A stretch of 64,000 nucleotides of DNA from Novosphingobium sp. SCN 66-18 (lineage in GTDB: Bacteria; Pseudomonadota; Alphaproteobacteria; Sphingomonadales; Sphingomonadaceae): contig MEGD01000008.1 of the NCBI GenBank assembly GCA_001725355.1, positions 124,001 through 188,000 on the forward strand, in the 5' to 3' direction. Position 1 is the stretch's first letter. Every line of letters begins with the position of its first letter. The notes below the pieces were generated by a model. The model did no database searches. It saw only the letters and a program-made list of their open reading frames with translations, and was not told the origin of the DNA. Shown in pieces: positions 53,513-63,612 of this stretch. The translations under genes were made by a program, and so were the position numbers.

Positions 53513-54895
53513 GTGACCAGCACCGCGCAGGAACCGAAGACCGCACCGCACACCGGATCGCTGGCGCGGCGCATGATGCTGATCGCGTTCGCGTGGATCA
53601 CGGTGCTGCTGCTGGGCGGGGGACTCGCGCTCGACCGCACGCTGACCGGGCTGGTCACGCGCAATTTCGACGAACAGCTTGGCTACATGCTGACCGCCAT
53701 GGTCGCATCGGCCGAAATCGGGCCGGATGGCGAGGTGTTCTTCAACCGGCCGCTGGGCGACCAGCGCTTTCTCGAACCGAACAGCGGCCTCTACTGGCAG
53801 ATCAGCGGGCAGGGGCACGAGGATTTCCCCTCACGCTCGCTGTGGGATCGCACGCTCAAGCTGCAGAGCGACCATGTCGATACAGAGCCGCACATCTACG
53901 ACAGCGGCCAGTTCGAGGGCGAACGGCTGCGGATGATCGAGCGATCGGTAATCCTGCCCGGCAGCAACACGCTGTGGCAGTTCGCCGTCGCCGCCAGCCG
54001 CAGCGAACTCGACGCGCAGATCCGCCGCATCCGCTCGATCCTGATCTGGTCTTTCGTCGTGCTGGGGCTGGGCCTGTTTGGCATGGCGGCGTTGCAGACC
54101 TATTACGGGCTGGGGCCGTTGCGGCGCGTGCGCCGGGCGATCGCGGCGATGCGCGAAGGCGGGGCGAGCCGGGTCAACGAGCCGCTGCCGCTGGAAGTGC
54201 AGCCGCTGGTGCTGGAGCTGAACGCGCTGCTCGAACATTCGGAACGGCAGGCGGAGGAAGCCCGCACCCACGCGGGTAACCTCGCTCATGCGCTCAAGAC
54301 GCCGCTGACGGTGGTGATGAACGCGGCCACGGCCAAGGCTTCGGACCTGGCCGATACGGTGATCCGCGAGGCGGCGGTGATGCGGCGCCAGGTCGACCAT
54401 CATCTTGCCCGCGCGCGCGCCGTCGGCCGCCGCGCGACAGGCCTTTCGCGCGCGGTGGTGTGGGAAAGCGCCGAAGCGGTGGAGCGGGCGGTTACGCGGC
54501 TCTATCCCAAGGTCCGCTTCGACATGGACGGCAGCCGCGAGGCGCAGGTGGCGATCGAACGGCAGGACCTGGACGAGATCCTCGGCAACCTGATCGAGAA
54601 CGCGGCCAAATACGGCGGCGGCAGCGTGTTCATAACCGTGGACGCGAACCCGTCGGACCCCAAGTTCTGCGATATCTGGGTCGAGGATGATGGCATGGGC
54701 ATCCCCGAGGAAGCGCGCGAGCGCATCTTCGACCGGGGCGCGCGGCTCGATACCGGCAAGCCGGGGACGGGGCTGGGCCTTGCCATCGTGCGCGACGTGG
54801 CCGAGCTTTACGGCGGCTCGATCGCGCTGAACGAAAGCGAGGATCTGGGGGGATTGCTCACCACGCTGCGCCTGCCGCGCGTGGTGGTGAAATAG
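53513..54895 (+). CDS. Sensor histidine kinase
   Basis: A 460-aa membrane kinase. Helix 1 spans about residues 21-40 and helix 2 about 175-195; between them is a periplasmic sensor of roughly 130 residues. The phosphorylated His259 is in HALKTP. N box NLIENAAKYGGG, G1 DDGMGIP and G2 GTGLGLAI complete the ATP domain. The start is GTG 53513. It pairs with the preceding regulator and, by context, the PepSY protein. Confidence 0.94.
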   Translation: MTSTAQEPKTAPHTGSLARRMMLIAFAWITVLLLGGGLALDRTLTGLVTRNFDEQLGYMLTAMVASAEIGPDGEVFFNRPLGDQRFLEPNSGLYWQISGQGHEDFPSRSLWDRTLKLQSDHVDTEPHIYDSGQFEGERLRMIERSVILPGSNTLWQFAVAASRSELDAQIRRIRSILIWSFVVLGLGLFGMAALQTYYGLGPLRRVRRAIAAMREGGASRVNEPLPLEVQPLVLELNALLEHSERQAEEARTHAGNLAHALKTPLTVVMNAATAKASDLADTVIREAAVMRRQVDHHLARARAVGRRATGLSRAVVWESAEAVERAVTRLYPKVRFDMDGSREAQVAIERQDLDEILGNLIENAAKYGGGSVFITVDANPSDPKFCDIWVEDDGMGIPEEARERIFDRGARLDTGKPGTGLGLAIVRDVAELYGGSIALNESEDLGGLLTTLRLPRVVVK

Positions 54896-54930
54896 AGCGG
54901 CCTAGGCGGCGTGGAATTTGTCCACGCCGC

Positions 54931-55827
54931 CTAGCGCTCGCGCGGATGGGCGTTGCGGTAGACGTCCAGCAGCGTTGCAGCGTCCACCTTGGTGTAAATC
55001 TGCGTGGAACTGAGGCTGGCGTGGCCCAGCAGCTCCTGCAACGAACGCAAGTCCGCGCCCGCGCCCAGCAGGTGCGTGGCGAAGCTGTGGCGCAGGGCGT
55101 GCGGCGTGGCGGTGGGGGGCAGGCCCAGCACCGTGCGGGCGCGCGCGACGGCCTTCTGCACCATGCCCTGCGCCAGCGGACCACCCTTGGCGCCGCGGAA
55201 CAGGGGAGCGTCCTTCGCCAGCGGCCAGGGCACCTTGGCGGCATAGTCCTCCACCGCGGCGCGCACGATGGGCAGGATCGCGACGACGCGCTGGCGATTG
55301 CCCTTCCCGGTGACGACAAGCGATTCGCCCAGCGGCAGGACGGCGGCCGCCAGCGCCAGCGCCTCGGCAATGCGCAGGCCCGCGCCATAAAGCAGCAGCA
55401 GCACCGCCCGGTCACGCGCGGCGATCCATTCCTCGCTGGCGTCCTCGGCCACCATGGCGGCGAGGTTGACCGCCTCGTCCGGCGTGATCGGGCGCGGCAG
55501 GCCTTTCTTCACGCGCGGGCCGCGCAGGCGCGGCGGCGCGATGCCGGTCTCGCCCGATTGCTCGCGGGCGAAGGCGATGAACGACTTGATCGCGGACAGT
55601 TCGCGCGCGGCGGAGACATTGCCGATCCCGTCTGCCCGCCGCGCGGCAAGGTGCGTGCGCAGCGTGGCGGGATCGAGCCGGGCAAGCGAAGCCCAGCCCT
55701 GTGCGGGCGGAAGCGCGGCCAGCAGGCGCGTGGCCGTGGCGAGATAGGCGCGCACCGTATGCGGGGAGCGGCGCCGCGCCAATGACAGGTGCAGGCCCCA
55801 GGCTTCGAGGATGTCCTGCGGCGTCAT
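54931..55827 (-). CDS. xerC: Tyrosine recombinase XerC
   Basis: A 298-aa site-specific recombinase that resolves chromosome dimers at dif with XerD. The catalytic residues are R152 (GAGLRIAEA), K175 (GKGNR), H243 and R246 (HALRHSF), H269 (LGH) and the nucleophile Y278 (IYTKV). The N-terminal SAM-like core-binding domain is intact. It overlaps hemW by four bases, so it belongs to the rph-rdgB-hemW chain. Confidence 0.93.
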   Translation of the reverse strand: MTPQDILEAWGLHLSLARRRSPHTVRAYLATATRLLAALPPAQGWASLARLDPATLRTHLAARRADGIGNVSAARELSAIKSFIAFAREQSGETGIAPPRLRGPRVKKGLPRPITPDEAVNLAAMVAEDASEEWIAARDRAVLLLLYGAGLRIAEALALAAAVLPLGESLVVTGKGNRQRVVAILPIVRAAVEDYAAKVPWPLAKDAPLFRGAKGGPLAQGMVQKAVARARTVLGLPPTATPHALRHSFATHLLGAGADLRSLQELLGHASLSSTQIYTKVDAATLLDVYRNAHPRER

Positions 55828-56978
55828 GCCGCGACCAGGCTTTCGGGCACGAGTTCGCCCAGCAGCGCATCGAGCAGCGGCATCCCCTGTCCGGTCACGG
55901 TCAGCCGGTCGCCCGTATCTTCCAGCAGGCCGATCCCGGCATAGAACGCGCGCTTGGCGGGCACGACGAGGTCGCTTTCGGCAAAGCCGAACCGCGCCGC
56001 CAGCGCCTTCACGTCCACGCCTTCAGTCAGGCGCAGGCCCATCAGCATGGCTTCGGAAGCCTGCTCCGCCATGCCCAGCGCGCGCTGTTCGGCAATGCCG
56101 TGCGCCTGCGCTTCCACCGCCCTGAGGAAGTTTTCCGGCTTGCGATGGCGCACCGTGGCCAGGCCACCGCGCCGCCCGTGCGCGCCGGGGCCGATGCCGG
56201 CGTAGTCGCCATAGCGCCAGTAGGTAAGGTTGTGGCGGCTTTCCTCGCCGGGGCGGGCGTGGTTGCTGATCTCGTAGGCGGGCAGGCCGGCGCGCGCGGT
56301 CAGATCGCGGGTCAGGCCGAAAAGCGCGCCCGCCGCGTCGTCGTCGAGCGGCGTGAAGCGGCCTTCGCGCACGAGGGTGGCGAAGCGCGTGCCCGGCTCG
56401 ATCGTCAATTGGTACAGCGAGAGGTGGCCGGTGCCGAAGGCCAGCGCGCTGGTCAGTTCGGCTTCCCAGCTTTCCGGGGTGTGATCCGGCCGGGCATAGA
56501 TCAGGTCGAAGCTGACGCGGCGGAAATGCCGTTGCGCCACGGCGAGCGCGGCCAGGCCCTCGCTGGCGTCATGCAGTCGCCCCAGGAAGCGCAGCGCGGA
56601 ATCGTCGAGTGCCTGCAGCCCCAGCGACACGCGGTTGATGCCGGCCTGCGCCAGCGCGGCGAAGTTGGCCGCTTCCACCGAGGAGGGGTTGGCCTCCAGC
56701 GTGATCTCGATGTCGTCGGCAAAGCGCCAGTGCCGCCCCGCCTGCGCGATCAGGGCTTCGACGAGCGCTGGCGGCATCAGCGACGGCGTGCCCCCGCCGA
56801 AGAAGATCGAGGTCAGTTCGCGGCCGCCGGTCAGCGCCGCTTCGTGCGCCATGTCCGCCAGCAGCGCAGCCTGCCACTCGGCCATGTCGGTGCGTTCGCG
56901 GACATGGCTGTTGAAGTCGCAGTAGGGGCACTTGGCCAGGCAGAACGGCCAGTGGATATAAAGCGCGAGCGGCGTCAT
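55824..56978 (-). CDS. hemW: Radical SAM haem chaperone HemW
   Basis: A 384-aa protein. C13, C17 and C20 (CLAKCPYC) bind the 4Fe-4S cluster. The HNLTYW motif, a haem-binding mark of HemW that HemN lacks, is present (RHNLTYWRYGDYAG). FFGGGTPSLM binds SAM. It acts as a haem chaperone rather than a coproporphyrinogen oxidase. Start ATG 56978. Its stop overlaps the xerC start (ATGA). Confidence 0.95.
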   Translation of the reverse strand: MTPLALYIHWPFCLAKCPYCDFNSHVRERTDMAEWQAALLADMAHEAALTGGRELTSIFFGGGTPSLMPPALVEALIAQAGRHWRFADDIEITLEANPSSVEAANFAALAQAGINRVSLGLQALDDSALRFLGRLHDASEGLAALAVAQRHFRRVSFDLIYARPDHTPESWEAELTSALAFGTGHLSLYQLTIEPGTRFATLVREGRFTPLDDDAAGALFGLTRDLTARAGLPAYEISNHARPGEESRHNLTYWRYGDYAGIGPGAHGRRGGLATVRHRKPENFLRAVEAQAHGIAEQRALGMAEQASEAMLMGLRLTEGVDVKALAARFGFAESDLVVPAKRAFYAGIGLLEDTGDRLTVTGQGMPLLDALLGELVPESLVAA

Positions 56979-56988
56979 CGGCCCGGTT

Positions 56989-57618
56989 CTACTCCGGGAA
57001 CTGTTCCGCGACCAGCTTGGCGAAGGCATCGGCGCGGTGGCTGATGCGATGCTTTTCCTCCGGATCGAGTTCGGCGAAGGTGCGGGTGCCGCCGGCGGGC
57101 ACGAACACCGGATCATAGCCGAAGCCCAGCGTGCCGCGCGGCGGCCAGGTCAGCGTGCCGTGCGCGCGGCCTTCATAGACGGCGCTGGCGCCATCGGGCC
57201 AGGCGATGGCGAGGACACAGGCGAAGTACCCGTCGCGCGGGGTATCCGGCCCCTGTTCGCACAGTTTCCCTTCGACCTTGCCCATGGCCATGTACCAATC
57301 GCGACCGGGGCCGCCTTCATAGGATGCGGCTTCGGCCCAGTCGGCGGTATAGACGCCGGGCGCCCCGCCCAGCGCGGCCACGCAGAGGCCGGAATCGTCG
57401 GCCAGCGCCGGCAGGTTCGCCGCTTCCGCCGCCGCGCGCGCCTTGATCAGCGCGTTCTCGACGAAGGTCGTGCCGGTTTCGGCCGGTTCGGGCAGGCCGA
57501 GTTCGCCGGCGGACAGGCATTCCATGCCATAGGGCGCGAGCAGCGCCTGGATTTCCCGGAGTTTGCCCTTGTTGTGCGTGGCGATGACGAGTTTGCCGCG
57601 CGCCAGGTGGCGTGTCAC
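56989..57618 (-). CDS. rdgB: dITP/XTP pyrophosphatase
   Basis: A 209-aa house-cleaning NTPase (RdgB/HAM1). [11 protein letters not shown] opens the fold; [10 protein letters not shown] and FGYDPVFVP are active-site stretches. The start is GTG at 57618, overlapping the rph stop by four bases (GTGA). Confidence 0.95.
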   Translation of the reverse strand: MTRHLARGKLVIATHNKGKLREIQALLAPYGMECLSAGELGLPEPAETGTTFVENALIKARAAAEAANLPALADDSGLCVAALGGAPGVYTADWAEAASYEGGPGRDWYMAMGKVEGKLCEQGPDTPRDGYFACVLAIAWPDGASAVYEGRAHGTLTWPPRGTLGFGYDPVFVPAGGTRTFAELDPEEKHRISHRADAFAKLVAEQFPE

Positions 57619-58331
57619 CGCGCGACCGCCTTGGCCTGTGCGTCGAAGATCTGCGCGCAGCCAACGCGGGCGAGGCGGAGCAAGCGGAGCAGACCCTCCT
57701 CGTCATAGGTCGCGCCTTCGGCGGTGGCCTGCACTTCGGCGATCTTGCCGCCATCGATCAGCACGAAGTTGGCATCGGCATCGGCGGAGGAATCCTCGAT
57801 ATAGTCTAGGTCCAGCACCGGCACGCCGTTCACGATCCCGCACGAGATCGCGGCGACCTTTTCGGTCAGCGGATCGTCTTGGATCGCGCCGGCGTCGATC
57901 AGCTTCTGCACGGCCAGGCGCAGCGCGACCCACGCGCCCGAGATCGAGGCGGTGCGGGTGCCGCCATCGGCCTGGATCACGTCGCAATCGAGCGTGATCT
58001 GGCGTTCGCCCAGTTTCTTGAGGTCGGTCACGGCGCGCAGGCTGCGGCCGATCAGGCGCTGGATTTCCTGCGTGCGGCCGGACTGCTTGCCCTTGGCCGC
58101 CTCGCGGCTGCCGCGCGTGTGCGTGGCGCGGGGCAGCATAGAATATTCCGCCGTCACCCAGCCTTCGCCCTTGCCGCGCATGAACGGCGGCACGCGCTCT
58201 TCCACCGAAGCGGTGACCAGCACCTTGGTATCGCCGAATCCGATCAGGACCGAACCTTCGGCGTGCTTGGTGAAGTTGGTCTCGATCGTGATGGCGCGCA
58301 TTTCGTCTGCGGCGCGGCCGGAAGGACGCAT
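57615..58331 (-). CDS. rph: Ribonuclease PH
   Basis: A 238-aa phosphorolytic exoribonuclease that trims tRNA 3' ends. [22 protein letters not shown] holds the phosphate-binding arginines, and [19 protein letters not shown] is conserved. It leads the overlapping run rph-rdgB-hemW-xerC and is divergent from hrcA. Confidence 0.96.
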   Translation of the reverse strand: MRPSGRAADEMRAITIETNFTKHAEGSVLIGFGDTKVLVTASVEERVPPFMRGKGEGWVTAEYSMLPRATHTRGSREAAKGKQSGRTQEIQRLIGRSLRAVTDLKKLGERQITLDCDVIQADGGTRTASISGAWVALRLAVQKLIDAGAIQDDPLTEKVAAISCGIVNGVPVLDLDYIEDSSADADANFVLIDGGKIAEVQATAEGATYDEEGLLRLLRLARVGCAQIFDAQAKAVAR

Positions 58332-58406
58332 GGTGATTATCCTGCAAATCCGCCTGCCGATAACAGGCGGGTGTTGAAAGTTGCGCAGGCCCTACGCGCA
58401 ATGCCC

Positions 58407-58434
58407 TTGAGCCTGCAAGCCTGCCGTCTACATT
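58407..58434 (+). promoter_or_regulatory. Candidate hrcA promoter, leaderless transcript
   Basis: TTGAGC (58407-58412) and TACATT (58429-58434), spacer 16. Transcription would begin about 58441, two bases before ATG 58443. No ribosome-binding site precedes that ATG. Confidence 0.45.
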
Positions 58435-58442
58435 GGGTGATT

Positions 58443-59507
58443 ATGGTTTCGCTTCCGCTCACCGAACTGTCCAGCCGCGCCCGGGATATCTTCCGGCTAG
58501 TGGTGGAAGGCTATATCGCCAATGGCCAGCCGGTCGGCTCCAAGACGCTGGCGGGCACGAGCGGGGTGAATCTGTCGCCCGCGTCGATCCGTTCGGTGCT
58601 GCAGGAGCTGCAGGACGCAGGGCTGCTGGCCGCGCCGCACACCAGCGCGGGCCGGATGCCCACGGAGATCGGCCTGCGCCTGTTCGTCGATGGCATCATG
58701 CAAGTGGCGGAGCCTTCGGCGGCGGAGCGCGCGCAGATCCAGCGGGGCCTTGCCAAAGGCGGCACGATCGAGGCGGCGCTCAATGCCGCATCGCTGGCGC
58801 TGTCGGAACTGTCCGCCGGCGCCGGCGTGGTGATGGTGCCCCGGCGCGAGCCGCGGCTGATGCAGCTTTCCTTCGTCGCGCTTTCGCCGGGAAGGGCTCT
58901 GGCGGTGCTGGTGGGCGAGGATGGCGCGATCGAGAACCGGCTGATCGACCTGCCGGCGGATGTTCCGCCCCATGCGTTGGAGCAGGCAGGCAATTACCTG
59001 ACGCACAAGCTGATGGGGCGCACGCTGGGCGAAGCCGCCGTGGAAATCCGGCGCGACATCGCGGGCGGCCGGTCCGCGCTCGATACCGCCAGCCGCGATC
59101 TGGTGGAGCGGGGGCTGGCGATCTGGTCGATGGACGCGGCGCAGCGCCCGGTGCTGGTGGTGCGCGGGCAGGCCAACCTGCTGGACGAGGCCGCGCTGGG
59201 CGACATCGAACGTGTCCGCCAGCTGCTGGACCAGTTGGAGAACGCCGAGGCGATCGCCGGGGTGCTCGATGCCGCGCGCGATGCCGAATCGACGCGGATT
59301 TTCATCGGCAGCGAGAACCGCCTGTTTTCGCTGTCGGGCTCTTCGGTGATCGCTTCGCCGTGGCGCGATGCCGAAGGGCGCGTCGTCGGCGTGGTGGGGG
59401 TTATCGGACCGACGCGGTTGAATTATGCGCGCGTTGTCCCCATGGTGGATTTCACGGCTCAATCGTTGAGCAAACTCATCGGACAAGACGGATTTTCGAG
59501 AAAATGA
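58443..59507 (+). CDS. hrcA: Heat-inducible transcription repressor HrcA
   Basis: A 354-aa repressor of class I heat-shock genes that binds CIRCE elements. The winged helix (LSSRARDIFRLVVEGYIANG, VGSKTL, SPASIRSVLQELQDAGLL, TSAGRMPTEIGLRLFVD) is typical, and the GAF-like C-terminal domain ends VGVVGVIGPTRLNYARVVPMV. Its stop overlaps the grpE start (ATGA). No CIRCE is visible in the window, so its targets (groESL) are elsewhere. Confidence 0.96.
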   Translation: MVSLPLTELSSRARDIFRLVVEGYIANGQPVGSKTLAGTSGVNLSPASIRSVLQELQDAGLLAAPHTSAGRMPTEIGLRLFVDGIMQVAEPSAAERAQIQRGLAKGGTIEAALNAASLALSELSAGAGVVMVPRREPRLMQLSFVALSPGRALAVLVGEDGAIENRLIDLPADVPPHALEQAGNYLTHKLMGRTLGEAAVEIRRDIAGGRSALDTASRDLVERGLAIWSMDAAQRPVLVVRGQANLLDEAALGDIERVRQLLDQLENAEAIAGVLDAARDAESTRIFIGSENRLFSLSGSSVIASPWRDAEGRVVGVVGVIGPTRLNYARVVPMVDFTAQSLSKLIGQDGFSRK

Positions 59508-60064
59508 CGGATAACGAGACACGCCCGCTGGACGAAGCTGCACAGGCGGAACTGAAGGGTGTGCCCGAGGAACTGATCGATTCGGCGGGCAACGGCGAGG
59601 AACTGGCCAAGCTGCGCGAGGAGCTTGAGGCGGCGAAGCAGGACATCCTTTACGCCAAGGCGGAAACGCAGAACCTGCGCCGCCGCATGGAAAAGGACAT
59701 CGCGGACACGCGCGCCTATGCCGCGACCGGGTTCGCACGCGACATCCTGTCGGTGGCCGACAACCTAGCGCGCGCGCTGGAATCGATCCCCGCGGACTTG
59801 CGCGATGACGAGAAGTTCAAGAACCTGGTCGCCGGGTTGGAAGCCACGGGACGGGAGATCGAGAAGGTCTTCGCCGGCCACGGCATCAGCCGTATCGCGG
59901 CCACGGGCCTGCCGCTCGATCCGCACCAGCATCAGGCGATGATGGAAGTGCCTTCCGCCGATGCCGAACCCGGCACCGTGCTGCAGGAGCTTCAGGCTGG
60001 CTACATGATCAAGGACCGCCTGTTGCGGCCCGCGATGGTGGCCGTGGCCAAGAAGCCGGACTGA
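59504..60064 (+). CDS. grpE: GrpE nucleotide exchange factor
   Basis: A 186-aa dimeric co-chaperone that releases ADP from DnaK. The long N-terminal helix (EELAKLREELEAAKQDILYAKAETQ) is followed by LDPHQHQAMMEVPSADAEPGTVLQELQAGYMIKDRLLRPAMV, the conserved beta-wing, here given as motif names by position 130-175. It is coupled to hrcA and sits 1.5 kb before dnaK. Confidence 0.96.
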   Translation: MTDNETRPLDEAAQAELKGVPEELIDSAGNGEELAKLREELEAAKQDILYAKAETQNLRRRMEKDIADTRAYAATGFARDILSVADNLARALESIPADLRDDEKFKNLVAGLEATGREIEKVFAGHGISRIAATGLPLDPHQHQAMMEVPSADAEPGTVLQELQAGYMIKDRLLRPAMVAVAKKPD

Positions 60065-60079
60065 CCGAAGGAACGAAAA

Positions 60080-60133
60080 GCCGAATCGAACTTCGGCATT
60101 CTGGCGCGCGCCCGGCACGTTCGGGCGTGCGAT
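60080..60133 (+). terminator. Hairpins after grpE
   Basis: GCCGAA (60080-60085)/TTCGGC (60092-60097) preceded by AAAA and followed by ATTCT, then a second stem CGCGCCCG/CGGGCGTG at about 60107-60128. Together they probably end the hrcA-grpE transcript. Confidence 0.4.
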
Positions 60134-60186
60134 CGGGAACCCCGTCTGGGGTGCATGGTATTCTCCGCAAGAAATGGAGACACATC

Positions 60187-60447
60187 ATGCGTAAGATCCT
60201 GATTGCCTCGCTTGTTCTGGGTTCCGCGGTTACGCTGGGCGGCTGTTCGCGCAACTATGCGGCCGAAGGTGGCCTGGTCGGTGCGGCGGCCGGTGCCGGG
60301 GTGGCGGCGGCGACGGGCGGCGATGCCGCTACCGGCGCCGCGATTGGTGGCGCGGTCGGCGCACTCGGCGGTTCGCAGATCAAGAAGCACGGCGGCCGGT
60401 GCTACCGCGTGGATCGCAACGGCTACGAATACGAAGTGCGCTGCTGA
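60187..60447 (+). CDS. Glycine-zipper lipoprotein
   Basis: An 86-aa lipoprotein with lipobox LGGC (MRKILIASLVLGSAVTLGGC) and a glycine-zipper segment (GGLVGAAAGAGVAAATGG, GAAIGGAVGALGG). It resembles small SmpA/17-kDa-antigen-like envelope lipoproteins. It overlaps the convergent metalloprotease gene by 25 bp at its 3' end. Confidence 0.82.
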   Translation: MRKILIASLVLGSAVTLGGCSRNYAAEGGLVGAAAGAGVAAATGGDAATGAAIGGAVGALGGSQIKKHGGRCYRVDRNGYEYEVRC

Positions 60448-60938
60448 TCCGCGAAGGGCAGAATCGCCTGCAGGCGGGCGAGAGGAGGGGCTTCCCCGGC
60501 GGGATGCCCCTTTTGCGCGAGGAAGGCGTGGCGGACGATTTCCGCCTGCTGCTCGATGCCATAGCGGCCAAACGGCTTGCCCGCGACGAAGCGGTAATCA
60601 TAGCGGCAGAACGGATGGCGCATCAGCGGCAGATACCATCGCCCCTTGCGTTGGGCCTGCCACACATGCGCCATCTCGTGAATGAACAGCCCTTGCAGCG
60701 ATAGCGGCGCTTCCCCGAAATCGTCGCAATAATGCGCCCCGGCGGGATGAAAATGGAGATGGCCCATGGGGGCCATCACCACGTTGCGCGGCTGGAACGG
60801 GAAGAAGCGCCGGCGCTTGATGCGTACCGGCGCGACATCGATGGCCCCGCCGAAAACCTCACGCACCAGCGCGCATTCGCGCTCGGTGAGCGGCCTTTCG
60901 CCGCCCGCCGGGCACGCTTGCGCGGGGCTGGCGATCAC
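60423..60938 (-). CDS. Putative zinc metalloprotease (vgr-related)
   Basis: A 171-aa protein with HEMAHVWQ, a HExxH zinc motif, and a preceding FIHE-type helix; it resembles the proteins labelled vgr-related in sphingomonads. No signal peptide is seen. Its start overlaps the copper-chaperone stop by four bases, so they are co-transcribed. The substrate is unknown. Confidence 0.72.
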   Translation of the reverse strand: MIASPAQACPAGGERPLTERECALVREVFGGAIDVAPVRIKRRRFFPFQPRNVVMAPMGHLHFHPAGAHYCDDFGEAPLSLQGLFIHEMAHVWQAQRKGRWYLPLMRHPFCRYDYRFVAGKPFGRYGIEQQAEIVRHAFLAQKGHPAGEAPPLARLQAILPFADQQRTSYS

Positions 60939-61468
60939 ATCTTGTGGTCCATGTGTTCCATGCCGTCCATCGCGTCACCACCGCCGGGGCTGGTGACCTT
61001 GGCAACGACCGTCGCCTTGTCGCCATTGTCGAGCGTGATCGTCAGTTCGGTAGTGCCGCCGGCCTTCAGCGTATCGGCCACGTCGAACAGCATGACGTGG
61101 AAACCGCCGGGCTTGAATTCCACGGTCTTGCCCGGCTCCAGCGCCACGTCCTTGACCGGGGACATCGAGGAGACGCCGTTCTCCATCTTGCTTTCGTGCA
61201 TTTCGGCCCGGCCGACGCCATCGACATGAACCGCCGCAACCTTGCGCGGCGCGCCGTTCCCCTGCGAAACCGTGAAGTAGGCGACGCCGGGCCGGCCGGC
61301 GACGACGGGAAGCTGCACGGTCGCGTCGGTCAGGGCTATTCCGGGTGCGTTTTCGGGCGTGGCGTCGGCGCTTGACGAGGCGGCGACAGGCTCCTGCGGC
61401 GTCTTTTCACCACATCCCGCAAGAGCGAGGGCAAAGCCCGAAAGTCCCGCCAGAACGTAGAGCCGCAT
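60935..61468 (-). CDS. Copper chaperone PCu(A)C lipoprotein
   Basis: A 177-aa periplasmic copper chaperone with lipobox LAGC. The Cu(I) ligands are the pattern M-H...M...H-x-[14 protein letters not shown] and, 30 residues later, FHVML. A Met/His-rich tail ([13 protein letters not shown]) adds further ligands. Such proteins deliver copper to cytochrome oxidase. Start ATG 61468. Confidence 0.93.
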   Translation of the reverse strand: MRLYVLAGLSGFALALAGCGEKTPQEPVAASSSADATPENAPGIALTDATVQLPVVAGRPGVAYFTVSQGNGAPRKVAAVHVDGVGRAEMHESKMENGVSSMSPVKDVALEPGKTVEFKPGGFHVMLFDVADTLKAGGTTELTITLDNGDKATVVAKVTSPGGGDAMDGMEHMDHKM

Positions 61469-61519
61469 CGTCGATCCTCCAGTTGAAAATTCCTCTGTCG
61501 ATCTAGGCGCGGTCAGGCC

Positions 61520-61547
61520 TTGTGCCAAGTCAAACCGAACCTATATC
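61520..61547 (+). promoter_or_regulatory. Candidate dnaK promoter
   Basis: TTGTGC (61520-61525) and TATATC (61542-61547), spacer 16. CTTG with CCTATAT also resembles alphaproteobacterial sigma-32 promoters, which would suit a heat-shock gene. About 90 bp of leader follow. Confidence 0.45.
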
Positions 61548-61634
61548 GGCCGCGTCGGAGCCGCCGACCGGCGTCTGCCCTTCGCGGGGGGCGCCATGTG
61601 TGCGGTGTCTAATCTGGAAGGAAATGGGGAAACC

Positions 61635-63545
<1,911 letters not shown>

Positions 63546-63561
63546 TGTTGCGATGAAACGA

Positions 63562-63595
63562 ACCCGCCATTCGCGCACAAGCGCGGGTGGCGGGT
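63562..63595 (+). promoter_or_regulatory. Strong hairpin between dnaK and dnaJ
   Basis: ACCCGCCA (63562-63569) pairs perfectly with TGGCGGGT (63588-63595), with an inner CGCGC/GCGCG stem (63572-63576, 63581-63585). No T run follows directly, so it is more likely an attenuator or mRNA-stabilising element setting the dnaK:dnaJ ratio than a full terminator. Confidence 0.5.
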
Positions 63596-63612
63596 GACGT
63601 TGGGGCTGTTTT

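Noticed and set aside
54931-55827. Integrase of a mobile element
   Set aside because: Length, neighbourhood and overlap with hemW fit chromosomal XerC.
58332-58442. CIRCE element at hrcA, and also before dnaK
   Set aside because: No TTAGCACTC-N9-GAGTGCTAA match in either gap.
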